A stretch of 64,000 bases of DNA from Fidelibacterota bacterium (GTDB taxonomy: Bacteria; Fidelibacterota; Marinisomatia; SCGC-AAA003-L08; JACNLC01). The position numbers and the translations under genes were made by a program. This document shows positions 17,265 through 26,447 of the stretch, piece by piece; the stretch's first letter is position 1, and each line of letters begins with the position of its first letter. The stretch lies in assembly GCA_013204025.1 (NCBI GenBank), contig JABMOW010000089.1:1-64000 (forward strand). The letters are read 5' to 3'. The notes beneath the pieces are model-generated. The model saw nothing but the letters and a program-made list of their open reading frames with translations. It did not search any database and was not told where the DNA came from.

Positions 17265-20200
17265 ATGTACATATCCAATTTACACATTAACGGATTTAAA
17301 TCCTTCATGACTAAGACAGACCTCAAATTTGGGGAAGGTATTACAACAGTTGTGGGTCCAAACGGGTGCGGGAAAACCAATATCGTGGATGCGATTCGAT
17401 GGATATTGGGTGAACATAAAAATTCATTACTTAGATCCACACGGATGGAAGATGTGATTTTCAACGGAACAAAGACAAGAAAACCACTTGGATTTTGTGA
17501 AGTATCATTGTCTATTCACAATAACAGAGGTGTGCTCCCAGTAGAATATACAGATGTGGAAGTCACCCGTCGGTTATTCCGGAGTGGTGAAAGTGAATAT
17601 TTACTAAATAAAGTACCTTGCAGATTAAAGGATATTTACGAACTATTTGTCGACACTGGTATGGGAGCCCATGCTTACTCTGTGATTGAACTTAATATGA
17701 TTGATTCGATTTTATCATATAATCCTGAAGACCGACGAAAGATGTTTGAAGAGGCAGCCGGAGTTAATCACTATAAGCAACAACGAGGGTCAACTTATCG
17801 GCAGTTAGACTCGACACTCATGGACTTGGATAGAGTTAATGATATCATTAGTGAAGTTGAAGATAAAGTAAATCATTTAAGACTACAATTAAAACGGTTT
17901 GAGAGGCATAAATCTCTCGTTGAAAACTTGAAGAATTCCGAGATCTATTTATCTCAGATTCAAATTCAAATATTGCGAGAAAAAAATAATCCGGTAGCAA
18001 GTAGACTTCAGGCACTGAAATCAAGTTACTCTTCAATTGCAGGACAACTCTCTTTTGACGAGGCCTTGATAGGTAACGTTCAGAAAAAGTTCGAATTGCA
18101 GAAATCATTATTCGTTGAAGTAAATCAAAGGTCTTCAGAAATTGAAAAGAACCTTCGTGAAACAAACGATAATATTTTAATCTCGACAGAAAAAGTAAAA
18201 TCCAGCGAATCCCGTCTTCTCCAATATGGAGATGAAATGAAAATCGCCGAGGGACGAATTCAGACACTTACCGAACAAATAAATGAAATTGATTCAAAAA
18301 TTCAAGACATTCAACCACAAATAACCACTTACGAATCAAATTACGTCGAGAAAAATTCTCAACTCACTCAAGTTAATGACCAACTCCGAAATAAGAGTAC
18401 AGAATTCCAAAGAATAAGAGCCAACATAGATAATGCTTCAAAGTTGCTTTATAAAAATGAAGCAAGATTTTCCCAAATAAAAAAATCCGTTGAAGAAAAA
18501 AACGTTTCGATAGATAAAATACTGACTCAAAAATCTGCTATGCTAGACAAAGTGGGTAATTTTGATTTTGATATTAATGAAAAAACATCTCAAATATCAG
18601 GGCAAGAAAAAAAGAATAATACAATTTCTTTTGAATTTGAAGAGATGAGGGAAAAGAGATTAGCTGTTGAAGATGAATTATTATCTTTAAGGGAGAAAAA
18701 GTTATCAGTTCAGTCTCAACTAAAAAGCGAGCAATCTCGATTTCAATTTTATACAGATATTCTTCAAAAATTTGAAGGCCAGACTGATGGAGCAAAATAT
18801 ATCCTTTCAAACCCCTCTGTTTTTAAAGGTGTGCTTGGGCCAGTAATTGATTTAGTGGATACTGAAGAAAAGTATCGTAGAGCGATAGAATCCGGGCTTG
18901 GTGAGTCAACAAATTATTTAATTGTCGACACTTATAAAAATGCAATTAGTATTATAGAAACAATTCGTAAAACGCAGGATTTGTCAATTTATCTAATTCC
19001 ATTAGATCGAATTCCTGTGACAGATGACCACAATGAGAAATTTCCAAGTGGACTTTTTGCCGATACGGTCATCAATTGTGAAAGTAAATTCAAGAATCTG
19101 TTTAAATTTCTTTTAAGAGAGAAATTGATTGTTGAATCGCTTGGAGACATCAGAAAAGAATTAAGTGATAAGTACGATATAATAACTTTAAATGGTGATC
19201 AATATCGTAAAGACAGTCTAATTAAAGTCAATTCAAAGAAGAACATTGCTTCAATTGGCAGACGAAAGCAAATTGAAGATATAAAAAAGAAAATTTCCAC
19301 ACTCACAGACGCTGAAAAGCATTTACTATCAGATACATCAGAAAAGGAAAAATCAGCAAACCAGCTTCGCGAGATTATAAAGCATAAGAGCCTTGATCTT
19401 GATTCAGGTATTAAATCACTACAAGCACTGGAATCAAAACGGTCAGAAATTATTTTCCAGCAAAAGCATGCACAATCAGTTTTGGTTAACTTGGATAAAG
19501 AAATATCAGATACAAAGAATAAAATTCTTGAGCTTTCATCTGAGCATGAAGATATTAGATCGAAAATTGAAAATAGCAAAGTCGTTATTAAAGAAAATAC
19601 TCATAAACACAAACTATCCGAATCGGAGATCAACGAGTTAAGAATATCATATAGCAAAATCCAACAAGAAGTACAAGATGCGCGGGTAAAAATGATAGAA
19701 ATTAAAAAGGAAATCGAAGGATTGGAATTCCGATTTAAATCGGGATCAGACCAAATCTCTGAATTGGAAGCCAGGAAAAACTTCATTTCTTTAGAACAGG
19801 TTAAATCAACAGAATTCATAAATAAACTTTCAAATGAACTGAGTAAAGCACAAGAAAATAAACAGAATCTAACCCTCCTCCAGGAAGACCAATTAAAAGA
19901 AAAAAACAAAATTGAGATCGAATATAATCAATCACTCGAAGAGTTGCAGGAGGTACAACGTACCGTCAGAGATCAACAAAAAGTCAAAGAAAAGAATATG
20001 TTGGAAATTCAAAATTATGAGATACAAATTGTTGAAAGCACAAAAGAAATTGAAATTATTCAACGTAGAATTAATGACATCTATGATTGTGAAGTACCAA
20101 ACGAACTTTTAGACCTTTCAGATGTAGATCCAAGCGATATTAGTTCTTCAATCGATTCTGTTAATCGTTCGATACAAAAAATTGGTCCTATTAATATGGA

Positions 20201-20801
20201 AGTAAAGAATGAGTATGAGAATGAATCAAATCGATTAACTTTTTTACAGCAACAACTTAAAGACCTCATTGATTCTGAACATACGCTTCGTGATACAATT
20301 AATCGAATTGACGGCGAAGCTCGCAATCAATTCATGCAAACGTTCGAAGAAATTCGTAAGAATTTTAAAATCACCTACACAAAGTTTTTCAGCGGGGGCG
20401 AAGCGGATATCCGGCTAATAGGCGATGATGACCCTCTTGAATCCGATATTTCAATTATCGCCAAACCACCAGGAAAACGGACGCAAACACTACGAATGTT
20501 GTCTGCAGGTGAGAAATCTTTGACTGCCATTGCCTTGCTATTTGCTATTTATTTAGTAAAACCTAGTCCATTTTGTATATTGGATGAAGTTGATGCGCCC
20601 TTAGATGATATCAATATTAAAAAGTTCACAGATGTGTTAAGTGAATTTTCTGATAAAACACAATTTATTGTCGTCACGCATAATAAACTGACTATGGAAG
20701 CATCCGATTTTTTATATGGCATCACACAAGAAGAAGAAGGTGTCTCTAAAGTAGTATCCGTGAAATTCAAAGACGATCATGACACTGCAGCAGTCGCATA
20801 G
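17265..20801 (+). CDS. smc: Chromosome segregation protein SMC
   Basis: Walker A GPNGCGKTNIVDAIRWILGE; hinge ~aa 520-640; long coiled coils; LSAGEKSLTAIALLFAIYLVKPSPFCILDEVDAPLDD. Confidence 0.97.
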   Translation: MYISNLHINGFKSFMTKTDLKFGEGITTVVGPNGCGKTNIVDAIRWILGEHKNSLLRSTRMEDVIFNGTKTRKPLGFCEVSLSIHNNRGVLPVEYTDVEVTRRLFRSGESEYLLNKVPCRLKDIYELFVDTGMGAHAYSVIELNMIDSILSYNPEDRRKMFEEAAGVNHYKQQRGSTYRQLDSTLMDLDRVNDIISEVEDKVNHLRLQLKRFERHKSLVENLKNSEIYLSQIQIQILREKNNPVASRLQALKSSYSSIAGQLSFDEALIGNVQKKFELQKSLFVEVNQRSSEIEKNLRETNDNILISTEKVKSSESRLLQYGDEMKIAEGRIQTLTEQINEIDSKIQDIQPQITTYESNYVEKNSQLTQVNDQLRNKSTEFQRIRANIDNASKLLYKNEARFSQIKKSVEEKNVSIDKILTQKSAMLDKVGNFDFDINEKTSQISGQEKKNNTISFEFEEMREKRLAVEDELLSLREKKLSVQSQLKSEQSRFQFYTDILQKFEGQTDGAKYILSNPSVFKGVLGPVIDLVDTEEKYRRAIESGLGESTNYLIVDTYKNAISIIETIRKTQDLSIYLIPLDRIPVTDDHNEKFPSGLFADTVINCESKFKNLFKFLLREKLIVESLGDIRKELSDKYDIITLNGDQYRKDSLIKVNSKKNIASIGRRKQIEDIKKKISTLTDAEKHLLSDTSEKEKSANQLREIIKHKSLDLDSGIKSLQALESKRSEIIFQQKHAQSVLVNLDKEISDTKNKILELSSEHEDIRSKIENSKVVIKENTHKHKLSESEINELRISYSKIQQEVQDARVKMIEIKKEIEGLEFRFKSGSDQISELEARKNFISLEQVKSTEFINKLSNELSKAQENKQNLTLLQEDQLKEKNKIEIEYNQSLEELQEVQRTVRDQQKVKEKNMLEIQNYEIQIVESTKEIEIIQRRINDIYDCEVPNELLDLSDVDPSDISSSIDSVNRSIQKIGPINMEVKNEYENESNRLTFLQQQLKDLIDSEHTLRDTINRIDGEARNQFMQTFEEIRKNFKITYTKFFSGGEADIRLIGDDDPLESDISIIAKPPGKRTQTLRMLSAGEKSLTAIALLFAIYLVKPSPFCILDEVDAPLDDINIKKFTDVLSEFSDKTQFIVVTHNKLTMEASDFLYGITQEEEGVSKVVSVKFKDDHDTAAVA

Positions 20802-20883
20802 AAAGCAAATTAGTGACGCGATATTTTGTAGTTTCTGAAGAAAATATGGCAATAATTACTAGAGCGCTGCTATTTACTTTGAG

Positions 20884-21570
20884 ATGTTAAGACAGTTTTA
20901 TATTTCTGTAGAGAATCTTCTCTTCCCACAATACTGCGTAAAGTGTTCAGTAAATATCTCTGATAATGATATTTTTATTTGTCCTGTGTGTATTAAACAA
21001 TTCAGTAAGTCGGGGTTAGGGAATTGGGTGAATGAGTTAACCTGCAATGATCAGCTAGATTTTGCTTTTTCCCCTTTTTGGTTTGATGAACTATTAAATC
21101 AGTGCATTCATCGTGCGAAGTATAATCACTCTAAACGATTGTTAAAGAGTATCGCTCTAAGTACTAAAGATATTCTGTATCCCTTACTGGCCACATATCA
21201 CATTGAAGCGCTGATACCCGTACCACTTCATCATGTAAAACGAAGGGAGAGGGGTTATAATCAATCTGATATAATCGCATTCGGCTTTTCGCAATTCCTC
21301 AAAATTCCAGTGGATACTAAAACACTAAAACGATCGAAATGGACAAATTCACAAACAAAATTAAATACTCATGAACGCAATGAGAACATCAAACATGCGT
21401 TCCAACTCAAAGGTGAATTACCATTTAAACGAGTTGCCATTATTGATGATGTGCTGACAACGGGTTCAACCACAAGTGAGTGCGCTCGGATTTTAAAACA
21501 AGGAGGAGCGGAATTTGTTGGTGCGATATCTCTTGCAACACCCAAAATGAGGTTAGAAAATCAAGATTAA
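20884..21570 (+). CDS. comF: ComF family phosphoribosyltransferase-like protein
   Basis: CVKCSVNISDNDIFICPVC Zn-binding region; PVPLHHVKRRERGYNQSDIIA; PRPP loop VAIIDDVLTTGSTTSECARIL. Confidence 0.9.
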   Translation: MLRQFYISVENLLFPQYCVKCSVNISDNDIFICPVCIKQFSKSGLGNWVNELTCNDQLDFAFSPFWFDELLNQCIHRAKYNHSKRLLKSIALSTKDILYPLLATYHIEALIPVPLHHVKRRERGYNQSDIIAFGFSQFLKIPVDTKTLKRSKWTNSQTKLNTHERNENIKHAFQLKGELPFKRVAIIDDVLTTGSTTSECARILKQGGAEFVGAISLATPKMRLENQD

Positions 21571-21630
21571 TAGCTTGTAATCGATTTTGAATCAAATGGA
21601 AATTACATGCTAATATTTTATCAGAAATAA

Positions 21631-22821
21631 ATGAATTTATTAAAAAATATCAATATTGAAGGAAAACGTGTTCTGATCAGGGTAGATTATAATGTCCCTG
21701 TATCTGAGGGCAAAGTCGTCAATAATTTCAGAATAACTCAAGCGATTCCGACTATTGAGTATTGTCTCTCACAAAATTGTTCGATCGTGCTCATGTCTCA
21801 TTTAGGTCGTCCAAAAGGAATTGCAAATCCAGAGTATTCTCTCAAGCCCGTTCAACTTGAGATGGAAACACTTTTGGGAAGAGAAGTGTTATTTTCTGAT
21901 GATTGCACTTCTCATAAATCCATCATTACATCGAATAAATTAAATCCGGGCGAAATTCATTTACTTGAAAACCTAAGGTTTCACAAGGGCGAGACGGGAA
22001 ATAATGATAAGTTTTCAGCACAACTTGCTCAACACGGAGATGTGTACATCAATGATGCTTTTGGAACTGCTCATCGTGCCCATGCCTCTAATGTGGGCGT
22101 CGTCAATCATTTTACTACTTGTTCCAGCGGATTGCTCCTCGAAAAAGAACGAAAATATCTATCAGCGGCTATTGAATCACCAAATCATCCATTCGTTGTT
22201 GTGTTGGGTGGAAGCAAGGTTTCTGGCAAAATTGAACTTATCTCTCACTTAATGTCATTTGCAGATACTTTTATAATTGGTGGGGCGATGGCATATACGT
22301 TTTTGAAGGTTCAAGGGAAAAACGTTGGTGCTTCTTTGGTAGATGAAGAAAATATTACAATTGCAGAAAATATTTTGAATGAAGCAAAATTAAAAAATAT
22401 TAAAATTATTCTCCCTTTGGATTCAGTCGTTTCGAAAGAAATCTGTGAAAACGACGATTGGCGGATATCAAACTTTGATGATATGACCGATATGGAACTT
22501 GGTGTAGATATTGGACCTGAATCAGCCGCACTTTTTCACGATATCATAGCGCAGTCAGAAACGATTTTGTGGAATGGTCCAATGGGTGTGTTTGAGAGTC
22601 CATCTTTTTCAACAGGGACACATTCGGTGGCTTCTTCAATTTCAGATAGAACTCATTCCGGGACAATTACAATTGTGGGCGGAGGAGATTCAGCAACAGC
22701 CGTTGAATCATTTAATCTGATGTCCGGATTTTCGCATGTATCCACTGGGGGTGGTGCATCTTTAGAACTATTAAGTGGGAAATATCTTCCTGCATTTAAA
22801 GCATTGGATGAACATGTCTAA
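21631..22821 (+). CDS. pgk: Phosphoglycerate kinase
   Basis: KRVLIRVDYNVPV, MSHLGRPKG, LLENLRFHKGE, FGTAHRAHAS, VLGGSKVSGKI, NGPMGVFE, VGGGDSATAV. Confidence 0.97.
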   Translation: MNLLKNINIEGKRVLIRVDYNVPVSEGKVVNNFRITQAIPTIEYCLSQNCSIVLMSHLGRPKGIANPEYSLKPVQLEMETLLGREVLFSDDCTSHKSIITSNKLNPGEIHLLENLRFHKGETGNNDKFSAQLAQHGDVYINDAFGTAHRAHASNVGVVNHFTTCSSGLLLEKERKYLSAAIESPNHPFVVVLGGSKVSGKIELISHLMSFADTFIIGGAMAYTFLKVQGKNVGASLVDEENITIAENILNEAKLKNIKIILPLDSVVSKEICENDDWRISNFDDMTDMELGVDIGPESAALFHDIIAQSETILWNGPMGVFESPSFSTGTHSVASSISDRTHSGTITIVGGGDSATAVESFNLMSGFSHVSTGGGASLELLSGKYLPAFKALDEHV

Positions 22822-23575
22822 CCGTAAATATTGTGTTGCGAATTGGAAAATGAATATGACTATCGAAACCGCGGTTTCGTTTGTGAGAGAGTTTCAACAA
22901 TTGCCAATGCATAATAAAGCAGAACTTGTAATTTGTACCGACTTTGTTTCCCTCGCGAAAGTTGCAGATGAAATTCATAACAAGTATGTACAATTAGGCG
23001 CTCAGAATGTATACTTTGAAAAAAGCGGTGCTTACACAGGCGAAATTTCAACTGATATGCTATTAAAAGCAGGCGTTAAGTATGTCATCATTGGGCACTC
23101 CGAGCGTCGACATATCTTTAATGAATCGAACAAAATGCTGATTAATAAAGTTCAAACCGTTTTATCTGCAGGACTGATTCCAATTTTTTGCGTAGGCGAA
23201 AACCTAGAAGATCGTGAACAAAATTTGACAAACGAAGTTTTAACTTCACAAGTTAACCAGGGACTTGATCAAATTAGATTTACAGATTTTCAAAAAATTG
23301 TGATTGCCTATGAGCCAGTGTGGGCAATTGGGACAGGTTTGAATGCTGACAATAGTCAGATAGAAGAAGCCCATCAAATTATACGATCTGCCTTGAAATC
23401 GAAAGGGTATTCCGGTGATGGAACATCCATATTGTATGGGGGCAGCGTTAATACTAAAAATGCTGATGAGCTTCTCAAAGTCCGTGGTGTAGATGGATTT
23501 TTAATTGGTGGTGCATCATTAAAGGTCTTAGATTTTTTTACTATTTACCAGAATTTTAATAAGGAAATGAATTAA
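22814..23575 (+). CDS. tpiA: Triosephosphate isomerase (start trimmed from 22775 to the ATG at 22814)
   Basis: CVANWKMNMT, GAQNVYFEKSGAYTGEIS, IIGHSERRHIF, IVIAYEPVWAIGTGL, LYGGSVNTKNA, GFLIGGASLK. Confidence 0.97.
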   Translation: MSNRKYCVANWKMNMTIETAVSFVREFQQLPMHNKAELVICTDFVSLAKVADEIHNKYVQLGAQNVYFEKSGAYTGEISTDMLLKAGVKYVIIGHSERRHIFNESNKMLINKVQTVLSAGLIPIFCVGENLEDREQNLTNEVLTSQVNQGLDQIRFTDFQKIVIAYEPVWAIGTGLNADNSQIEEAHQIIRSALKSKGYSGDGTSILYGGSVNTKNADELLKVRGVDGFLIGGASLKVLDFFTIYQNFNKEMN

Positions 23576-23577
23576 TT

Positions 23578-23940
23578 ATGTTATATACTTTTCTAGTAAT
23601 TGTTTTTGTAACTGTTTGCTTAATGCTAATTGGGATAATCCTTATCCAGTCCAGTAAAACTGGTGGAATGGGCACTGCTATGGGTGGAGCGGCGGTAACA
23701 GCTGCTTTCGGGGGCCAAGGTGCAGATAAGCTGTTAACAAGAATTACAACAGGATTTGCAGTGACATTCATGGTTTTAGCGCTCCTGCTAAGCTGGTTGG
23801 ATACACCGGGATCAGAAAATAGTGCAGGATCCGAAAGCATCATCAGTCAAAAGGCAGACTCTGATATGCAGGGAACAGCCCCAGCTCTTGATATTATCCC
23901 GGAACCTGAAGCGACCCCAGCTTCTGAAGAAGAAAATTAA
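23578..23940 (+). CDS. secG: Preprotein translocase subunit SecG
   Basis: IGIILIQSSKTGGMGTAMGGAAVTAAFGGQGADKLLTRITTGFAVTFMVLALLLSWL. Confidence 0.93.
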   Translation: MLYTFLVIVFVTVCLMLIGIILIQSSKTGGMGTAMGGAAVTAAFGGQGADKLLTRITTGFAVTFMVLALLLSWLDTPGSENSAGSESIISQKADSDMQGTAPALDIIPEPEATPASEEEN

Positions 23941-23946
23941 TTATTT

Positions 23947-24033
23947 GCTGAAGTGGTGGAACTGGTAGACACGCTGTCTTGAGGGGGCAGTGGGATCACT
24001 CTCGTGCGGGTTCGAGTCCCGCCTTCAGCACCA
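23947..24033 (+). tRNA. tRNA-Leu (anticodon GAG), with encoded CCA
   Basis: gctgaag...cttcagcACCA acceptor; D-arm ggtggaactggtagac; anticodon arm ctgtc-ttGAGgg-ggcag; long variable arm; T-arm gcgggttcgagtcccgc. Confidence 0.95.
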
Positions 24034-24051
24034 ATAAAAAAGGAGTTTAGT

Positions 24052-25335
24052 TTGAATAGAATTTATCCAATAATTCTTTTAATTTTCGCGTTGGCAATTG
24101 CAAATGAAGATTATACTGTAGCCTCATCGTTATTTGATGCTGGAAGTTTTGGAGATGCACAATCTAGAATTAATGTAGCAATCTCTGCTGAACCAGAAAA
24201 TGCTCAATTTTTCTTTCTGGCATCTAAAATTGCATTTAAGTTAGATAAATTAGATGAAGCGTGGGATCATCTATTAAAAGCCATTGATTTAGATTTGGAC
24301 AATACAGAGTTTCGTGAAGAATCCACACGTTTGACTACAATCAAGAATTCACTAAGTGATGCAAAGAAATCATTTGATAATGGTTATTACGATGAATCTA
24401 TTAGTGGATATGAAAGAATTAACAATCAAATACCTGATTTTGCGATGCCTTACTATCTTAAAGGAATGGTTTATTATACGCAAAAGGATTATGATATGGC
24501 TGCAGAAAGCATTAAAGATGCAATTAAGCATAATCCTTTTGAAGATAAGTATAAGGCTGCTTTAAGCAATGTCGTTGCTATTCTATACAATGAAGGTAAT
24601 GATTATTTTGACAGAAATGATTTTGAAGAAGCAGCAAAGAAATATGAAAAGGCATTGGTAATTAATCCTCAATTCACCGAGGCTTTATTTAAACTTGCTT
24701 ATCTTAATTATAAATTAGGAGATTATCAAAGTTGTCTCAATTATTTAGATAGAAATATTCAAATCGATCCTACCTCATATAAAGCATTTAAGTTGATGGG
24801 GGACACTTACAATAAAATGGGTGATGTCTCGAATGCGATAAATAGTTACATTAATTCCACACAAGCTAACACCCAATATGATAGAGCATATTACGCATTA
24901 GGACAGACGTATCACACAAACGGTGAGAATGATAAAGCTATCGAAGCGCTTTCGCAATGTGTAGAAATTAATCCAACCTATGGCAAGGGACATGAAACGC
25001 TCGGTGCAGTCTATCAGAGTGTTGAAAAACTGGATGAAGCAATCTCAAGTTTTCAATCTGCGATATTGAATAATTCAAAAACAAAGTCCGTTTATTACCG
25101 TCTTGCCTCAGCTTATAATATTAAAAAAGATTATGAAAATGCGCGTGCTGCAGCAAAATCATCCTTGAATCTCGATCAAAAATATGCTGCTGCCCATTTT
25201 GAATTAGGAATGGCTGAAAAATGTTTGGGGAATAAGCCAGCAGCAAAAAATGCGTTTGAGCAGGCTGCAAAGAATAAATCATGGCGCAAAAATGCTGAAT
25301 TTGAACTAAAGTATATCGACCAGAAATGTGAATAA
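24052..25335 (+). CDS. Exported TPR-repeat protein (TTG start; track start 24004 lies inside the tRNA)
   Basis: Signal peptide LNRIYPIILLIFALAIA; multiple TPRs (e.g. GNDYFDRNDFEEAAKKYEKALVINPQFTEALFKLAYLNYKLGDYQSCL); aaaaaggag RBS after the tRNA. Confidence 0.88.
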   Translation: MNRIYPIILLIFALAIANEDYTVASSLFDAGSFGDAQSRINVAISAEPENAQFFFLASKIAFKLDKLDEAWDHLLKAIDLDLDNTEFREESTRLTTIKNSLSDAKKSFDNGYYDESISGYERINNQIPDFAMPYYLKGMVYYTQKDYDMAAESIKDAIKHNPFEDKYKAALSNVVAILYNEGNDYFDRNDFEEAAKKYEKALVINPQFTEALFKLAYLNYKLGDYQSCLNYLDRNIQIDPTSYKAFKLMGDTYNKMGDVSNAINSYINSTQANTQYDRAYYALGQTYHTNGENDKAIEALSQCVEINPTYGKGHETLGAVYQSVEKLDEAISSFQSAILNNSKTKSVYYRLASAYNIKKDYENARAAAKSSLNLDQKYAAAHFELGMAEKCLGNKPAAKNAFEQAAKNKSWRKNAEFELKYIDQKCE

Positions 25336-25364
25336 GATATCCACTCTGCAAAATTAGTAATAAT

Positions 25365-25390
25365 AAAAGGGCGATTAACTCGCCCTTTTA
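25365..25390 (+). terminator. Intrinsic terminator
   Basis: aaaaGGGCGAttaacTCGCCCtttta. Confidence 0.85.
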
Positions 25391-25404
25391 TATAATTTTA
25401 CCTT

Positions 25405-26088
25405 ATGATTAACGCTGTTATATTTGATATTGATAATACCCTGTTAGACTTCACCAAAATGAAGAACTATTCCATCAATGCCGCTGTTAGAGGCATGATT
25501 GAGGCAGGGATGAAACTCAATCCAGAAAAAGCTTACACCGAAATATTCGAAATTTATGATTCTAAAGGGTATGAATATCAGGAAGTATTTGATGATTTTA
25601 TCACCACGAAATTAGGGCAAATAAATTATAAATTCCTCGCATCTGCAATTGTCTCATACAGAAAAGCACGCGAAGCATCTTTAGTGCTTTATCCTAATGT
25701 CAACCGAACTCTGATTAGCTTGTCAAAAATGGGATTAAAATTAGGCGTCGTCTCTGATGCACCAAGCAGAGAAGCATGGATGAGAATCTGTTTTTTGCGA
25801 ATGCACCATGTTTTTGATGCAGTGGTCACTTTTGATGATACCCACGAACGGAAACCATCCTCTAAACCTTTTAAATTGATCTCCCGATTATTAGAAATTC
25901 CTGCTGAAAATTCTATCATGGTTGGCGACTGGCCCGAGCGAGATGTTATTGGAGCTAAGGAAGTAGGAATGAAAACTGCGTTTGCAAAATATGGTGATAC
26001 ATTTGGGACTCAACACTCGGGTGCAGATTATGATCTTAATGATGTTTCTGAACTTCTGGACATAATTCAGGCAGAAAATAATACATGA
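25405..26088 (+). CDS. HAD-superfamily hydrolase
   Basis: VIFDIDNTLLDFTKMK, LGVVSDAPSREAW, KPSSKPFKLI, IMVGDWPERDVIGAKEVGMKTAFAKYG. Confidence 0.9.
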   Translation: MINAVIFDIDNTLLDFTKMKNYSINAAVRGMIEAGMKLNPEKAYTEIFEIYDSKGYEYQEVFDDFITTKLGQINYKFLASAIVSYRKAREASLVLYPNVNRTLISLSKMGLKLGVVSDAPSREAWMRICFLRMHHVFDAVVTFDDTHERKPSSKPFKLISRLLEIPAENSIMVGDWPERDVIGAKEVGMKTAFAKYGDTFGTQHSGADYDLNDVSELLDIIQAENNT

Positions 26089-26447
26089 TATTCGTCGGTA
26101 ATGATATTGTTGAGATTGAAAGGATAAATACCTTCATTCAGAATCACAAAATCAAAGAGCTAGCACACGTATTCACTCAAACCGAAATTCAGTATTGTCA
26201 ATCTAAAACTTCCCCATCCACGCATTTTGCTGGACGGTTCGCTGCAAAAGAAGCAGTAAAGAAAGCATTGCTTTCTGCATTTCCAGATCTCGTCCTTCCG
26301 ATAAACTCCATTTCAATTAAGAATAAGGATAATGGAGCGCCTTACGTAGTTTTTGAACACAACGCCAGCATACAAAATAAGTCACTTCAGGTTTCAATTT
26401 CTCATTCGGTTTCACATGCAACTGCGGTAGCTATTCTGGAGATCTAA
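26085..26447 (+). CDS. acpS: Holo-[acyl-carrier-protein] synthase
   Basis: VGNDIVEIERINTFI, VFTQTEIQYC, HFAGRFAAKEAVKKAL, VSISHSVSHATAVAI. Confidence 0.95.
   Translation: MIFVGNDIVEIERINTFIQNHKIKELAHVFTQTEIQYCQSKTSPSTHFAGRFAAKEAVKKALLSAFPDLVLPINSISIKNKDNGAPYVVFEHNASIQNKSLQVSISHSVSHATAVAILEI

Noticed and set aside
17848-19909. Minus-strand ORFs (17848-18267, 18574-18810, 19199-19579, 19601-19909)
   Set aside because: All antisense to the smc coiled coil; Ser/Phe-rich translations typical of the reverse of Glu/Lys-rich coding sequence.
17265-20801. Repetitive charged blocks in smc considered as a repeat region
   Set aside because: Explained by coiled-coil heptads of SMC; no DNA-level tandem repeat.
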